DNA of 61,158 nucleotides from Branchiostoma floridae (taxonomy: Eukaryota > Chordata > Leptocardii > Amphioxiformes > Branchiostomatidae): positions 19,223,843 through 19,285,000 of the forward strand of contig NC_049992.1 of NCBI RefSeq assembly GCF_000003815.2, in the 5' to 3' direction. The notes beneath the pieces were generated by a model. It worked only from the letters and a program-made list of their open reading frames with translations, did not search any database and was not told the origin of the DNA. Positions 13,701 through 20,867 of the stretch are shown one piece after another. Made by a program: the position numbers and the translations under genes. The first letter of the stretch is position 1; every line of letters begins with the position of its first letter.

Positions 13701-14026
13701 CTCAAATGTCGAGTTTTATGCAGTTCTGTGCCGTCTTTGGTATGACTCCATTGGGGATCGAAGTGGCGACCTACCGAACGCAAGGCGAACACTTCGTTCC
13801 ACTTTGCCATTGTACTGTTGCACAGTGTGTATAAGCATTGGGAAACGTGCAGTGGTGAAGTAATGGCATGTATTGTTTGCAGGTGACAGGGATGCATGTC
13901 CGGGAGGAGTACTTCTACTGGGACGACGAGGATGACGATAATGCTAACCGTCTCCAGGGGGCGCATCCTTACGACGACGGCGGAGGCAGTAACCACAGGC
14001 TTCACTACTGCTACTATTGGAAATGA
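1750..14026 (+). CDS. Gene A: secreted CCP-SRCR-ApeC mosaic protein
   Basis: Proposed gene, exons 1750-1754, 4158-4252, 4682-4858, 5783-6088, 8606-8911, 9964-10269, 10919-11101, 11625-11801, 12373-12563, 12766-12841, 13207-13409 and 13883-14026. Every splice phase matches (2, then 1 throughout to the ApeC block, which runs 1-0-1-0). The predicted product is about 720 residues: signal peptide, a basic stretch, CCP, three SRCR, two CCP, then an ApeC domain at the C terminus. Known family roles (SRCR and ApeC proteins binding microbial surfaces; amphioxus apextrin-like proteins binding peptidoglycan) suggest a secreted recognition protein. The weakest link is the join at 12373: the ApeC exons could be a separate gene starting at 12258. 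No transcript evidence is available here. Confidence 0.55.
1890..2700. repeat. Dispersed repeat family D, copy 2
   Basis: Related to 440-1250, 15236-16250 and 16375-17345. The clearest shared block is at about 2235-2340 (GCCTTGACAAAGGCCTCCC followed by a TCTGTTTTCTGAC-like segment). An open frame at 1899-2159 is not conserved in the other copies, so it is not called a gene. Confidence 0.6.
2720..2950. mobile_element. PIF/Harbinger-like MITE, 231 bp
   Basis: The ends are inverted repeats (TACCCTTGTCACATT at the left, its near complement ending GACAGGGGTA at the right), flanked on both sides by TTA (2717-2719 and 2951-2953). A 3-bp TTA/TWA target duplication is the signature of PIF/Harbinger elements. 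No transposase frame is present, so it is a non-autonomous copy. Confidence 0.65.
2991..3809. mobile_element. PIF/Harbinger-like MITE, 819 bp
   Basis: Starts TACCCCCCTCACATT and ends with the exact complement, AATGTGAGGGGGGTA, with TTA on both sides (2988-2990 and 3810-3812). It is the same family as the element at 2720-2950, only 40 bp to its left, and as the shorter one at 41814-41950. Internal partial copies of the end motif (near 3423 and 3690) suggest internal rearrangement. Small open frames inside (3056-3316, 3512-3745) show no transposase features. Confidence 0.65.
4158..4252 (+). CDS. Gene A exon 2: signal-peptide exon
   Basis: Acceptor TTTTATTTTCAG precedes 4158 and donor CCCAG|GTAAAG follows 4252. 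In the frame set by exon 1 it gives a hydrophobic run ([14 protein letters not shown]) followed by a short basic segment (PRRRRN), as expected of a signal peptide and its downstream end. A paralogous exon at 18091-18173 keeps the same phase, the HRVFV core and the hydrophobic run, which supports real coding function. It leaves in phase 1, matching the following CCP exon. Confidence 0.65.
4682..4858 (+). CDS. Gene A exon 3: CCP/sushi domain
   Basis: A 59-codon symmetrical phase 1 exon between acceptor CTCATTTTAG and donor AGAG|GTGTGT. It shows the CCP pattern GCSTPQTP, then YYRCRSGY, then GSTTKTC and W-G-x-x-LVC. CCP modules fold as small beta-sandwiches that bind proteins or glycans outside cells. 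It carries extra cysteines (a GC plus a GECC) beyond the usual four, shared with the sister exon at 10919. About 300 bp of upstream intron is also shared with the exons at 11625 and 19230, so exon and intron were duplicated together. Confidence 0.85.
4900..5570. repeat. Degenerate tandem repeat, unit about 110-130 bp
   Basis: The intron after the first CCP exon holds about five diverged copies of a unit with the phrase ACAAACATACCGCGCGGGAA, a later AGCAGTTCTAC and ACACTTGGTTCTCGTCACCT. Copies weaken toward the right end. The left end has an inverted pair around 4908-4953 (AACCTCCATG / CATGGAGGTT). No coding content. Confidence 0.65.
5783..6088 (+). CDS. Gene A exon 4: SRCR domain 1
   Basis: A complete scavenger receptor cysteine-rich domain in one 102-codon phase 1-1 exon (acceptor ATTCTTCAG, donor ACGA|GTAAGT). 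It has the hallmark start DVRLVGG, the GRVEV and WGTVCDD motifs, [19 protein letters not shown] and the closing DAGVVC. Six cysteines are present, the group A pattern, although group A domains in vertebrates are usually split over two exons. SRCR domains bind ligands, often microbial surfaces, in secreted or membrane receptors. Confidence 0.93.
6155..7210 (-). mobile_element. Dispersed family B element, near full length
   Basis: Intronic element of about 1.05 kb with a palindromic end at the right (CCTCCATGACATGTCCTGG) and a CTCCATGAAATATTC phrase at the left. The interior is rich in TTATGCAAAT and CATAATTAAT phrases. Related copies lie at 8945-9150 (partial), 17465-17985, 36030-37000, 43735-44475 and 57818-58755. 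No long reading frame is present, so it looks non-autonomous; the superfamily was not identified. Confidence 0.6.
7765..8342. mobile_element. Mariner-type element, TA target duplication
   Basis: Inverted ends of about 35 bp (CGAGGGGCATTCAATAAGTA at the left, its complement at the right) are flanked by TA at 7763-7764 and 8343-8344. The 578-bp element is too short for a full mariner transposase (about 345 residues) and holds only its N-terminal part. The paralogous intron at about 9665-9720 lacks the element and looks like the empty site (AAACAGTAGTAGG). Confidence 0.85.
7927..8256 (+). pseudogene. Mariner transposase fragment, HTH domain only
   Basis: The 109-residue frame resembles the N-terminal Mos1-type helix-turn-helix domain (HTH_48) of mariner transposases: [20 protein letters not shown], then a [20 protein letters not shown] segment and [10 protein letters not shown]. 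The catalytic D,D(34)D region is missing; a short tail resembling the transposase end ([16 protein letters not shown]) follows directly, suggesting an internal deletion. It could still make a DNA-binding fragment but not a transposase. Confidence 0.75.
8606..8911 (+). CDS. Gene A exon 5: SRCR domain 2
   Basis: A second single-exon SRCR domain of exactly the same length and phase as the first (donor ACGA|GTAAGT). Motifs [26 protein letters not shown] and six cysteines are intact. It differs from the third SRCR exon at only a few positions, and the flanking introns are also similar, so this is a recent tandem duplication. Confidence 0.93.
9964..10269 (+). CDS. Gene A exon 6: SRCR domain 3
   Basis: Third 102-codon SRCR exon, phase 1-1, acceptor CTTTTTTCAG and donor ACGA|GTAAGT. 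The six-cysteine pattern and [15 protein letters not shown] and DAGVVC motifs are intact. The intron 5' of it matches that of the second SRCR exon (for example CTCGGCAGCTGCCAGAAACA in both) but lacks the mariner insertion. Confidence 0.93.
10919..11101 (+). CDS. Gene A exon 7: CCP/sushi domain with GC donor
   Basis: A 61-codon CCP exon in phase 1-1: [10 protein letters not shown] start, [22 protein letters not shown] and NLVCRRG end. Acceptor is TTTGTTCAG. At the donor position where sister exons read AGAG|GTATGT or GTGTGT, this copy reads AGAG|GCATGT, a rare but functional GC-AG class splice site if the exon is used. It keeps seven cysteines, including the extra pair. Confidence 0.82.
11625..11801 (+). 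CDS. Gene A exon 8: CCP/sushi domain
   Basis: A 59-codon phase 1-1 CCP exon (acceptor GTCATTTTAG, donor GAGAA|GTACGT). The sequence closely follows the 4682 exon ([31 protein letters not shown]), but the GECC pair has become GERS, leaving five cysteines and one presumably unpaired. Its 5' intron shares the TTGACGCATG-containing block seen before the 4682 and 19230 exons. Confidence 0.82.
12258..12563 (+). CDS. Alternative first exon of a stand-alone ApeC gene
   Basis: The frame stays open upstream of 12373 to an ATG at 12258, with a hydrophobic run ([15 protein letters not shown]) that could act as a signal peptide. If used, the ApeC protein would be a separate secreted protein of about 240 residues and the CCP/SRCR gene would end elsewhere. 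Against it, an excellent acceptor (polypyrimidine then CACACAG) sits at exactly the start of the conserved domain in the phase the upstream CCP exon needs. The two readings cannot be separated without transcripts. Confidence 0.4.
12373..14026 (+). CDS. ApeC (apextrin C-terminal) domain, four exons
   Basis: Exons 12373-12563 (donor AAG|GTATGT), 12766-12841, 13207-13409 and 13883-14026 join in frame into about 204 residues, ending YCYYWK and TGA. Motifs are those of Ape[83 protein letters not shown] and HYCYY. Amphioxus apextrin-like proteins use this domain to bind bacterial peptidoglycan; the same role is inferred here. The first exon either follows the CCP exon at 11625 (acceptor CCCCACACAG, phase 1) or belongs to a first exon with its own ATG at 12258. 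Confidence 0.88.
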
Positions 14027-14308
14027 ATCGTTCATTTGTTACACACATATAAGCAACAAATGTATCATCATGTCTCCTTTTAAAGGGGCAATTCATTTGG
14101 ATATAGCATGTGGCATTGCATTGTTTTGCGTTTGTTTGGCAGATTAGAAGAGTTTGACTTTGCTACCATACGAGCTGTGAGTAATTGTGATAGTAAATGA
14201 CAATTGTTTATACTTATGCACATTACATAGTACGTAAAGTTAGGTAAAATGGTATAAGGTACCGAAATACGTAAGCTAATATGTAAGTAAGTCAATAGCA
14301 TTTTAAAA

Positions 14309-14450
14309 CCCTAACCCTAACCCTAACCCCAACCCCTAACCCCTAACCCTAACCCTAACCCCAACCCCAACCCCAACCCTAACCCCTAACTCCAACCCTA
14401 ATCCTAACCCCAACCCCTAACCCCAACCCCTAACCCCTAAATCTAACCCT
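14309..14450. repeat. Interstitial telomere-like (CCCTAA)n tract
   Basis: About 140 bp of CCCTAA hexamers mixed with CCCCAA and CCCCTAA variants, the C-rich strand of the animal TTAGGG telomere repeat. Degenerate and internal, so not a working chromosome end. It starts 283 bp after the ApeC stop codon and may lie in the 3' UTR. Confidence 0.92.
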
Positions 14451-14989
14451 TTCTTTATGTGGCTCTGTTTGATATGTATCTTCTACGTGCATAACACCCA
14501 TTCATTCAAGGCTATCTAGGAAGAAGCATTTAATAAGATAAAGGTGTTTGCTCCATTACATTCTATACTCAAGAGGAAACTGTCGATCGTCTATTGGGCA
14601 AATTTTTTAATTGTATTGTAATCTCAATATATTATTAACCGTTGTGTACCTAATAGTGTGCACTTTTCAATTGGAGTATCATCTTAAGTCCTCTCAGTTT
14701 ACGCATGAGATGCTATATACATTCAATTAGATATAAAATTCATGATATAACTAGTAGCGTTTGAATACCTTAAATTATGCCATGATTCTTCTTTTACATA
14801 GGTATGTAGTTGCAATTGACATTTTGATTTTGTTACATCACAATCCTTACCTTGCGTATTGAATTCAAATATACATGGATTTTTTGGTGTTAATTCTTCA
14901 CATCTCTATATGTCATACATTGTGTATATTTCGTCATTGGTGTCATATAGGCCCATACAGGTCAAGCATTGTAAGGTATAAGAAAGCAT

Positions 14990-14995
14990 AATAAA
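14990..14995 (+). terminator. Possible poly(A) signal of gene A
   Basis: AATAAA, the first clear match found downstream of the stop at 14026. It would imply a 3' UTR of about 970 bp that includes the telomere-like tract. Single hexamer matches are common in AT-rich DNA, so this is weak. Confidence 0.25.
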
Positions 14996-15235
14996 AGTCA
15001 TTTATTCATCCATCTCGTCTCACACTGCATTATATGAGTTGTAAAAATATCAGGGCTGTACAAGTGTACTACCATGCATCCGGGTTAGAGCAAGTGCACA
15101 TGCTCCAAACTTCTCTTTTTCTTCTGCAGTGACCATAGATGTCTATGGAATATTACTTACTGGAAAGAAATGGCTGACCTTTTTTAGAATATGAATTGGG
15201 TATGGAATATTTGAATTTTTGCATCATCATATTCA

Positions 15236-16250
15236 TGCCTCCCCTTGTATCTGCTCTTCGCAAAGCGTGGAGTGAACTTTGGCGAGAAATTATGGCGATA
15301 TGATCGTAAATGAGCGTTCAAACACCTGCTAACATTTTTACTCAGGACGTACACCCCAGCCTCTACCCGATCACTTAGCTTTTGTTTTCTTTCTATAATT
15401 GTTGATGGGAATGGAAAATATCTCCAAAATGGCTAGTGATAAACTGTTGAACACTATTCGCTCATTGTATTGCTTATTCTGTAGGCATTGTCCTTATCGA
15501 GGAAAAAGCCAAAGTAATGCTCAACGATATCTGTAACCTAGGGCTTATGTTTCGCAGTAACTTGGTCGATGACACTTTTCTGGCTTAGAGGCAGAGAGTA
15601 TTGCAACAACATTATTACCAAGCTACCAGAAAAATTCAAACGCCGGTTAAACATATAACTAGCATTGAGTTTTCTTCCTTTACTGAGTGGTTATAGCTTG
15701 ACTAACAGAGAGGGAGATATCTTCACGAAGATTTTGATTGGAAGTTTTAAGTCTTGCCCAAATACGGCAAACTGATTTTTGTTGCTAGTCGTTTCCTCAA
15801 GCCTTGACAAAGGCCTTCCTTCGGCATCTTAGAATTCTCATATTTCTTAGTTCGCTCTGTTTTCTTATTGAAGCCAATTTCCACTCATTAAATGGCGGAC
15901 AGAAAGCAAGAGGAAGCACAGTTTTATAGGAAAAACAGCAAGTAAGCAGGGAAAACGTTTCATTTCCAAACGTCCCACAAAGTCTGCAATTGAGGCTACG
16001 TTCTTTACCCAGGTATGTCGTAATTTGTCTTTTGTCTGCTGAGCCATGTCTGCTGCTCTGGGGCCATTTCTCATGGTCCACTACTTTGGCCATGGGTGAA
16101 TATGGCCAACTTTGTCGTCTTTGTCTGGCACAAGCAAACGATCTACAAGAAATCTCCTGGCAGATCTCATTGTCCGCGCGTGAATGTAATAACCATCATT
16201 GTGCACACTTTTATCCACTATTTCTGGACATCATCAAATGATGTACGATA
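15236..16250. repeat. Dispersed repeat family D, copy 3
   Basis: Matches 1890-2700 from the TCCTTGTATCTG-like start through the GCCTTGACAAAGGCCTTCC block (about 15798) to the GAGGCTACGTTC block. It sits tandem to copy 4. No convincing coding frame. Confidence 0.6.
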
Positions 16251-16374
16251 ATGGGCACCCTAGTGGACTTCTATTGTACTGCAACAGAATTTCCGATATC
16301 TCGTGATCTTGGCATGCTACGGCCATTACTACAAGTAAAAGCCTAACACTGGCTAAACATATGACTAGCAATTC

Positions 16375-17345
16375 TGTTCCTTATATTGATATGCTGTTAG
16401 CTGCAGTCGTTTTCCAACCTTAACAAAACACCTGCTAACCTTTTAACCCAGGCCGTACACGCCTTCCCTATACCCGTTGTTTTAATGCTACAACTGTTGA
16501 CGGAAATTGAATATGTCTCCACCATGGCTAGTAATGAAATGTTGAACAGTCCTCATTGTACTGTTCATTCTGATTGCAGTTTCCTCTTCGAGGAAAACCC
16601 CAAAGTGATGATCAACTTAATGATGTTCTGTACCCTTAGGCTTTACTTATAGTTTACAGTAATACGGTCCCTGACACTGTTTTGGTTTAGAGCCACAAAA
16701 TCCAAACAGCATATTACCAAGCTACCAGAAAAAGCTAAACACAGACTGAGCATACGTCTAGCACATTTTCTTCCTTTACTTGCTTCGCGCTTGATCATGC
16801 AATTTTTATTGCAAGCTAAGAGTGATGCTGTCGTTGATTCGAGAAGACAATCCCAACTACTCTTAATCTCGTCAAACTGATTTTTGCTGACAGTCGTTTC
16901 CTCAAGCCTTGACAAAGGCCTCCCTTCGACATTTTAGAATCCTCATTTTTCCTAGTAGCGCTCTGTTGTCTGATTGAAGCCAATTTCTTTTGATCAAATG
17001 ACGGACGAAAAATCAAAGGAGAGACTCACTTTTATGAGGAAAACAGCAAATAAGCGGTGAAAACGTTTCATTTGTAAACGTCCCACAAAGTTTGCAATTG
17101 AGGCTACGTTTCCTTGAGCAATTTTGTCACTCAGGTACATCGTAATTTCTCTTTTGTATGCTGAGCCATGTCTGCTGCCCTGGGGCCATTTTTTAGGCCC
17201 CACCACTCTTGTCACAGGTGAAAATGGTATAATTCGTGGCCATAAGGAAACAATCATAGAACGAGATAATGAAGTCTCCTAGCATATCTTGGGGGGGGGG
17301 GGAGAATTATTTGCATAAACTTGAATTTTTCGTTTCGCAAACTGC
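16375..17345. repeat. Dispersed repeat family D, copy 4
   Basis: Same family as copies at 440, 1890 and 15236; the block at about 16895-17000 (GCCTTGACAAAGGCCTCCC, then CTGTTGTCTGATTGAAGCCA) is the best conserved. Contains a G13 run at about 17289. No reading frame supported. Confidence 0.6.
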
Positions 17346-17464
17346 CAGGCCGGGCCTTGGCTAGAAAAAGTGACGTAGGCTTCATCTGTTTCTGTTATAT
17401 CCCTACATATTTCATCGCTCTGCATAAAGGAGAATTATGACTAAGCTTATAAGGATCACACATG

Positions 17465-17985
17465 TCATTACCTCCATGAAATAGAAGGTGAAAATGGAGG
17501 TATAGTTATTGGTTTATTTGTCTCTGTGTCTTTTTGTGTGTCGGATATTTGTGGTCACCATAGCTCTAGAACCTCCGGATGGATTGAAATGATATTTTGT
17601 ATGTCGGTAGGGATTGGAAAGACGAAGGTTAAGGTCGAATTTGCGACCTTGATACTGCAGCAGAACTTTGATTTTTCGTATCTTTTGACCTGGACATGCT
17701 ATGGTCTTAATTTTTTGGTGGCAGATAGCTTGTGTTGTAAGGAAGAAGTGATGTATGTTTTGGCCCCCTGGTTGTTTGCTCTAGAACTGCGGGGGCATTC
17801 TGGTGAAAATTTTCCAAGGAGCATAACGAAACATGGGAATGACGGGTTTCCATTACATTTAGCATGCAGGTATCTTTGGCAGAGATGTACATAATAAAGT
17901 GCAAATTATGCAAATGCAGATATGAAAGTCATTTGCATAATCAGAATATTTCATGCAGGTATGAGGTCTCCGACCTCATGTTATG
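17465..17985. mobile_element. Dispersed family B element, partial
   Basis: Starts with CCTCCATGAAATAGAAGG and ends near TTTCATGCAGGTATGAGGTC, the two end phrases of family B. About half the length of the near full copy at 57818, so internally deleted. The open frame at 17526-17894 has no recognisable domain and is treated as chance. Confidence 0.55.
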
Positions 17986-18090
17986 AGTGTAATTTAAAAG
18001 CAGATTTTAAGCCTGGTTACAGCTTTGATCGTGCTTATCTGGAGTACGAATATGACTAACCATACAGTTGATACCTGTTTCTCTTTCCAG

Positions 18091-18173
18091 TTCAGTACAT
18101 CGTGTATTCGTGCTCCTTTTGATGACTGAACTAGTCCTGGAGTCAGGAGCATGGTGGCGGCAGCATCGTAGTG
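18091..18173 (+). CDS. Gene B: paralogous signal-peptide exon
   Basis: Bounded by acceptor TCTCTTTCCAG and donor GTAGTG|GTAAGG. In phase 2 entry it encodes SVHRVFVLLLMTELVLESGA, clearly related to the 4158-4252 exon. It leaves in phase 1, matching the CCP exon at 18467. No partner ATGAA exon was found between 14.0 and 18.1 kb, so gene B may have lost its own start, use an unseen one, or share exon 1 of gene A by alternative splicing. Confidence 0.5.
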
Positions 18174-18466
18174 GTAAGGGCGTGAACTGTAACTGTGCTT
18201 CAACTTGACAATGCTAATCATTGGATTGGTGTAAAAAAATTGTATGAAAATTTTTTTTATTGCTTTTGACAGGTAAAATGATCACGAGCGCTTGATAACT
18301 TAAAAAATACTAGGGGTGATATTTACCTCAACCAAATGGTACTCATTAGCCTAACATCACGGTTGAAGGCAGGTAAACCATGATCAAATTATTTTATGAT
18401 CAAGATCTTTTATGTGACTACAAATCAAGTACATGTATTTCAAATGTTGTCTTCTATATGCATTAG

Positions 18467-18661
18467 TACCACCACCACCACCAAAGGAATGCTCTACGCC
18501 ACCATCACCAGACTACACCATCAAGAGCTGTGTCTACCCCCACATACACGGTCACCCTTGTACCTACAGGTGCCAGCCTGGGTACACTCCATTCGCCGGC
18601 AGTATCACCAGGACCTGCTCTAATGGAGTCTGGACTGGAACCGATCTGGTCTGTAAGAGAG
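18467..18661 (+). CDS. Gene B: CCP/sushi exon
   Basis: A 65-codon phase 1-1 exon with a short proline stretch (VPPPPPKEC) before a CCP domain: PCTYRCQPGYTP, GSITRTCSNGVW and DLVCKRG. Acceptor ATGCATTAG, donor AGAG|GTATGT. It is the most diverged of the CCP group but keeps six cysteines. With the signal exon before it and the CCP exon after it, it forms the core of a second, shorter gene. Confidence 0.78.
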
Positions 18662-19229
18662 GTATGTATCCCACACATTTGTTTAGAAGTGGATTATATG
18701 AAGAAATCTTTGGGGAGGCACAGAGGTACGGCTTATCAAATAATATGTCCCTTTTCGTCAGAAAGACATGATGTGCTTTTCAGACCAAAAAAAACGTAAA
18801 CCAAAAACCAGGACCTTGTTGTGAGGTTGAATTATGAGAAGATTAGTGATTGTTTTGCATGTCGAGATGAAACTAGCTATAGATTCTGGCTTCATAAATG
18901 CGTATCCCATCACCGTGTTCTAAACATTGACTTATATTGCTGAAGTCAGAAGATGTGAGGGCTTTAAATAAATTCTGATCATAGCCAGCAGTCTTGACGC
19001 ATGTAATTTTGACAGTGATCATTTGCATAACGAACCAATCAAGACAATCAGAACATCATTTCCAAAAGAAATCTTAAAAATATTAAGGAAGCATTATTAC
19101 TAGAATTCCTTACTAATGCTGGACGCCCCTAATGATGATGATGATGAATGTTACGGATCTTTTTCACTTAGTTTGACCCAGGTCTCTCAGTACCTCTAGC
19201 ATAACTAAATCTAACATCTCTCATTTTAG

Positions 19230-19412
19230 ACTACTCTTCACCACAAACCCCAGACTACACGTTCAGGAGCGGCTGTGGCTATCCCTACACGCAAGGGAAG
19301 CGTTGTACCTACCGGTGCCTTCTTGGGTACACTCAAGTCTCCGGCAGTACCACCAAGACCTGCTATAATGGCCACTGGACTAGTACTGGGGACGATCTCG
19401 TCTGTAGGAGAG
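19230..19412 (+). CDS. Gene B: CCP/sushi exon lacking the first cysteine
   Basis: A 61-codon phase 1-1 exon (acceptor CTCATTTTAG, donor AGAG|GTATGT). It closely resembles the 4682 and 11625 exons, but the leading GCSTPQTP has become DYSSPQTP, so the first conserved CCP cysteine is gone. This may indicate relaxed constraint. The splice sites are intact. Confidence 0.72.
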
Positions 19413-19447
19413 GTATGTATCACACACGCACATTTCTTTAGCAGTGA

Positions 19448-19614
19448 TACACTCAAGTCTCCGGTAGTACCACCAGGACCTGCTGGTATGGGAGCTGGAC
19501 CGGAACCAACCTGGTCTGCAGAGGGAGTGTCGCATCACCTTCAAGTAATAGTCCGAAGTATAAATATGTTGATGATACTAAGTTTATTGGGAAGTCTTGC
19601 CCAAAGGCTGGTAA
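19448..19614 (+). pseudogene. Half CCP exon, possible terminal exon of gene B
   Basis: Starting abruptly at [12 protein letters not shown], this repeats only the second half of the neighbouring CCP domain (through GTNLVCRG), 35 bp after the previous exon's donor. No acceptor lies at its left edge and no donor follows the CCP end; the frame runs on to a TAA at about 19612. It looks like a partial tandem duplication, either dead or read as a 3' extension. Confidence 0.5.
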
Positions 19615-19737
19615 CATATAACAAATTCAAACGATAGGCGCACAGTAGTTAAGGAAATCAACTTCAAATGAGCTTAAGATTGCATTAATTGATCTTTTAC
19701 AAGGAAATGTAACGTGGCCGATAGGAACAATGTGCAA

Positions 19738-19972
19738 AACACTTACTTTTCTGCTCAAGACACTTACTTTTCTGCTCAAGACACTTACTTTTTTGCAAAA
19801 CACACTTACTTTTTTCTGTGGAACACACTTTTTTCTGCGCAACACCCTGTTTTTCTGCTCAAGACACTTACTTTTTTTCTGCTCAAGACACTTACTTTTC
19901 TACTCAAGACACTTACTTTTTTTCTGCGTGAGACACTTACTTTTCTGCGCGGCACACTTACTTTTCCTGTGG
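19738..19972. repeat. Minisatellite, unit about 21-24 bp
   Basis: About ten imperfect copies of a unit like ACACTTACTTTTCTGCTCAAG, varying in T-run length and in the GCTCAAG / GCAAAAC / GCGCGGC ends. It gives long open frames by repetition, rich in TLTF, which are not thought to be protein. It lies just past the gene B exons. Confidence 0.85.
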
Positions 19973-20368
19973 TGCGCACCACTCCCTTCATCAATGGATG
20001 GTCCCCGAATCAGGTCAAAGGTAACAAAGATCGATGACCCCTGTGGAATGACCCTACCCTGGCGCGTTTTTGCGGAGTTAACATAATTTGTTGTGTCCCA
20101 ACGTACTAGTATTTTCAGCTGTCATAACAAATATTTGCAGCACTTGTGTCTGGAGCACGAAGTGTTGAACGTTTGAGTATTTACACCAGGATTTACCTAA
20201 CCTGAAGAGGCTCCAAACTCCTCTGTAGTCAGTAACTTTTAACCTCCTTGGTTTAGTAATAAATAGACAAGTTGCCACACGTGATGTTTTGGTGGGAGTT
20301 TTTTTGAGTTTATACAAAGAGAGGAACCGGACAACGTGAAGAAGTGAACAGATCAAGATTAGTAAATA

Positions 20369-20542
20369 CAGTAGAAGCCAGTTAATTGCACACCCGATAA
20401 TCACACACTTCTATTCATTGCACGAAATCCCCAAATCCCACGGTGGTGCGGTCCGGATTAATAACTTCGCTTTCTAGCACCATTCGGATAATTGCACAAA
20501 ATACACTGGCAAATGGGGTGTGCAATTGAGCGGCTTCCACTG
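20369..20542. mobile_element. Pogo/Tigger-like MITE, 174 bp
   Basis: Inverted ends CAGTAGAAGCCAGTTAATTG and the complement of TGCAATTGAGCGGCTTCCAC with TG, flanked by TA on each side (20367-20368 and 20543-20544). A CAGT start and TA duplication fit the pogo/Tigger group of Tc1/mariner. Non-autonomous. Confidence 0.65.
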
Positions 20543-20867
20543 TATTAGCAAATCAGATGTGGAGAAGTGGGACAAGTTGTGACTCAGGAAAAAGACAGAG
20601 CCAACCAGTGAATAAGCCCCCCCCCCCCCCGCTAATCAAATCAAAATCAAATCAAATCAAACTTTTTTTTTTTTTTTTATATAACTTTTTATTGATTTTT
20701 CAAACACAAGATACACATATCATACATAGAGCGATAATACTGAAAGTACATGTAGGACACAAAAGATAAATAAGACCAGAAAACAATGAGGATAACTTAT
20801 AGCAGTGTACACATTTGTATATAACAAGGAAATGATAAACAGAAGTTGTATATATGTTATTCACTAT

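Noticed and set aside
19714-20086. TLTF-rich frames in the minisatellite
   Set aside because: Repetition of a short stop-free unit explains them; both strands are open.
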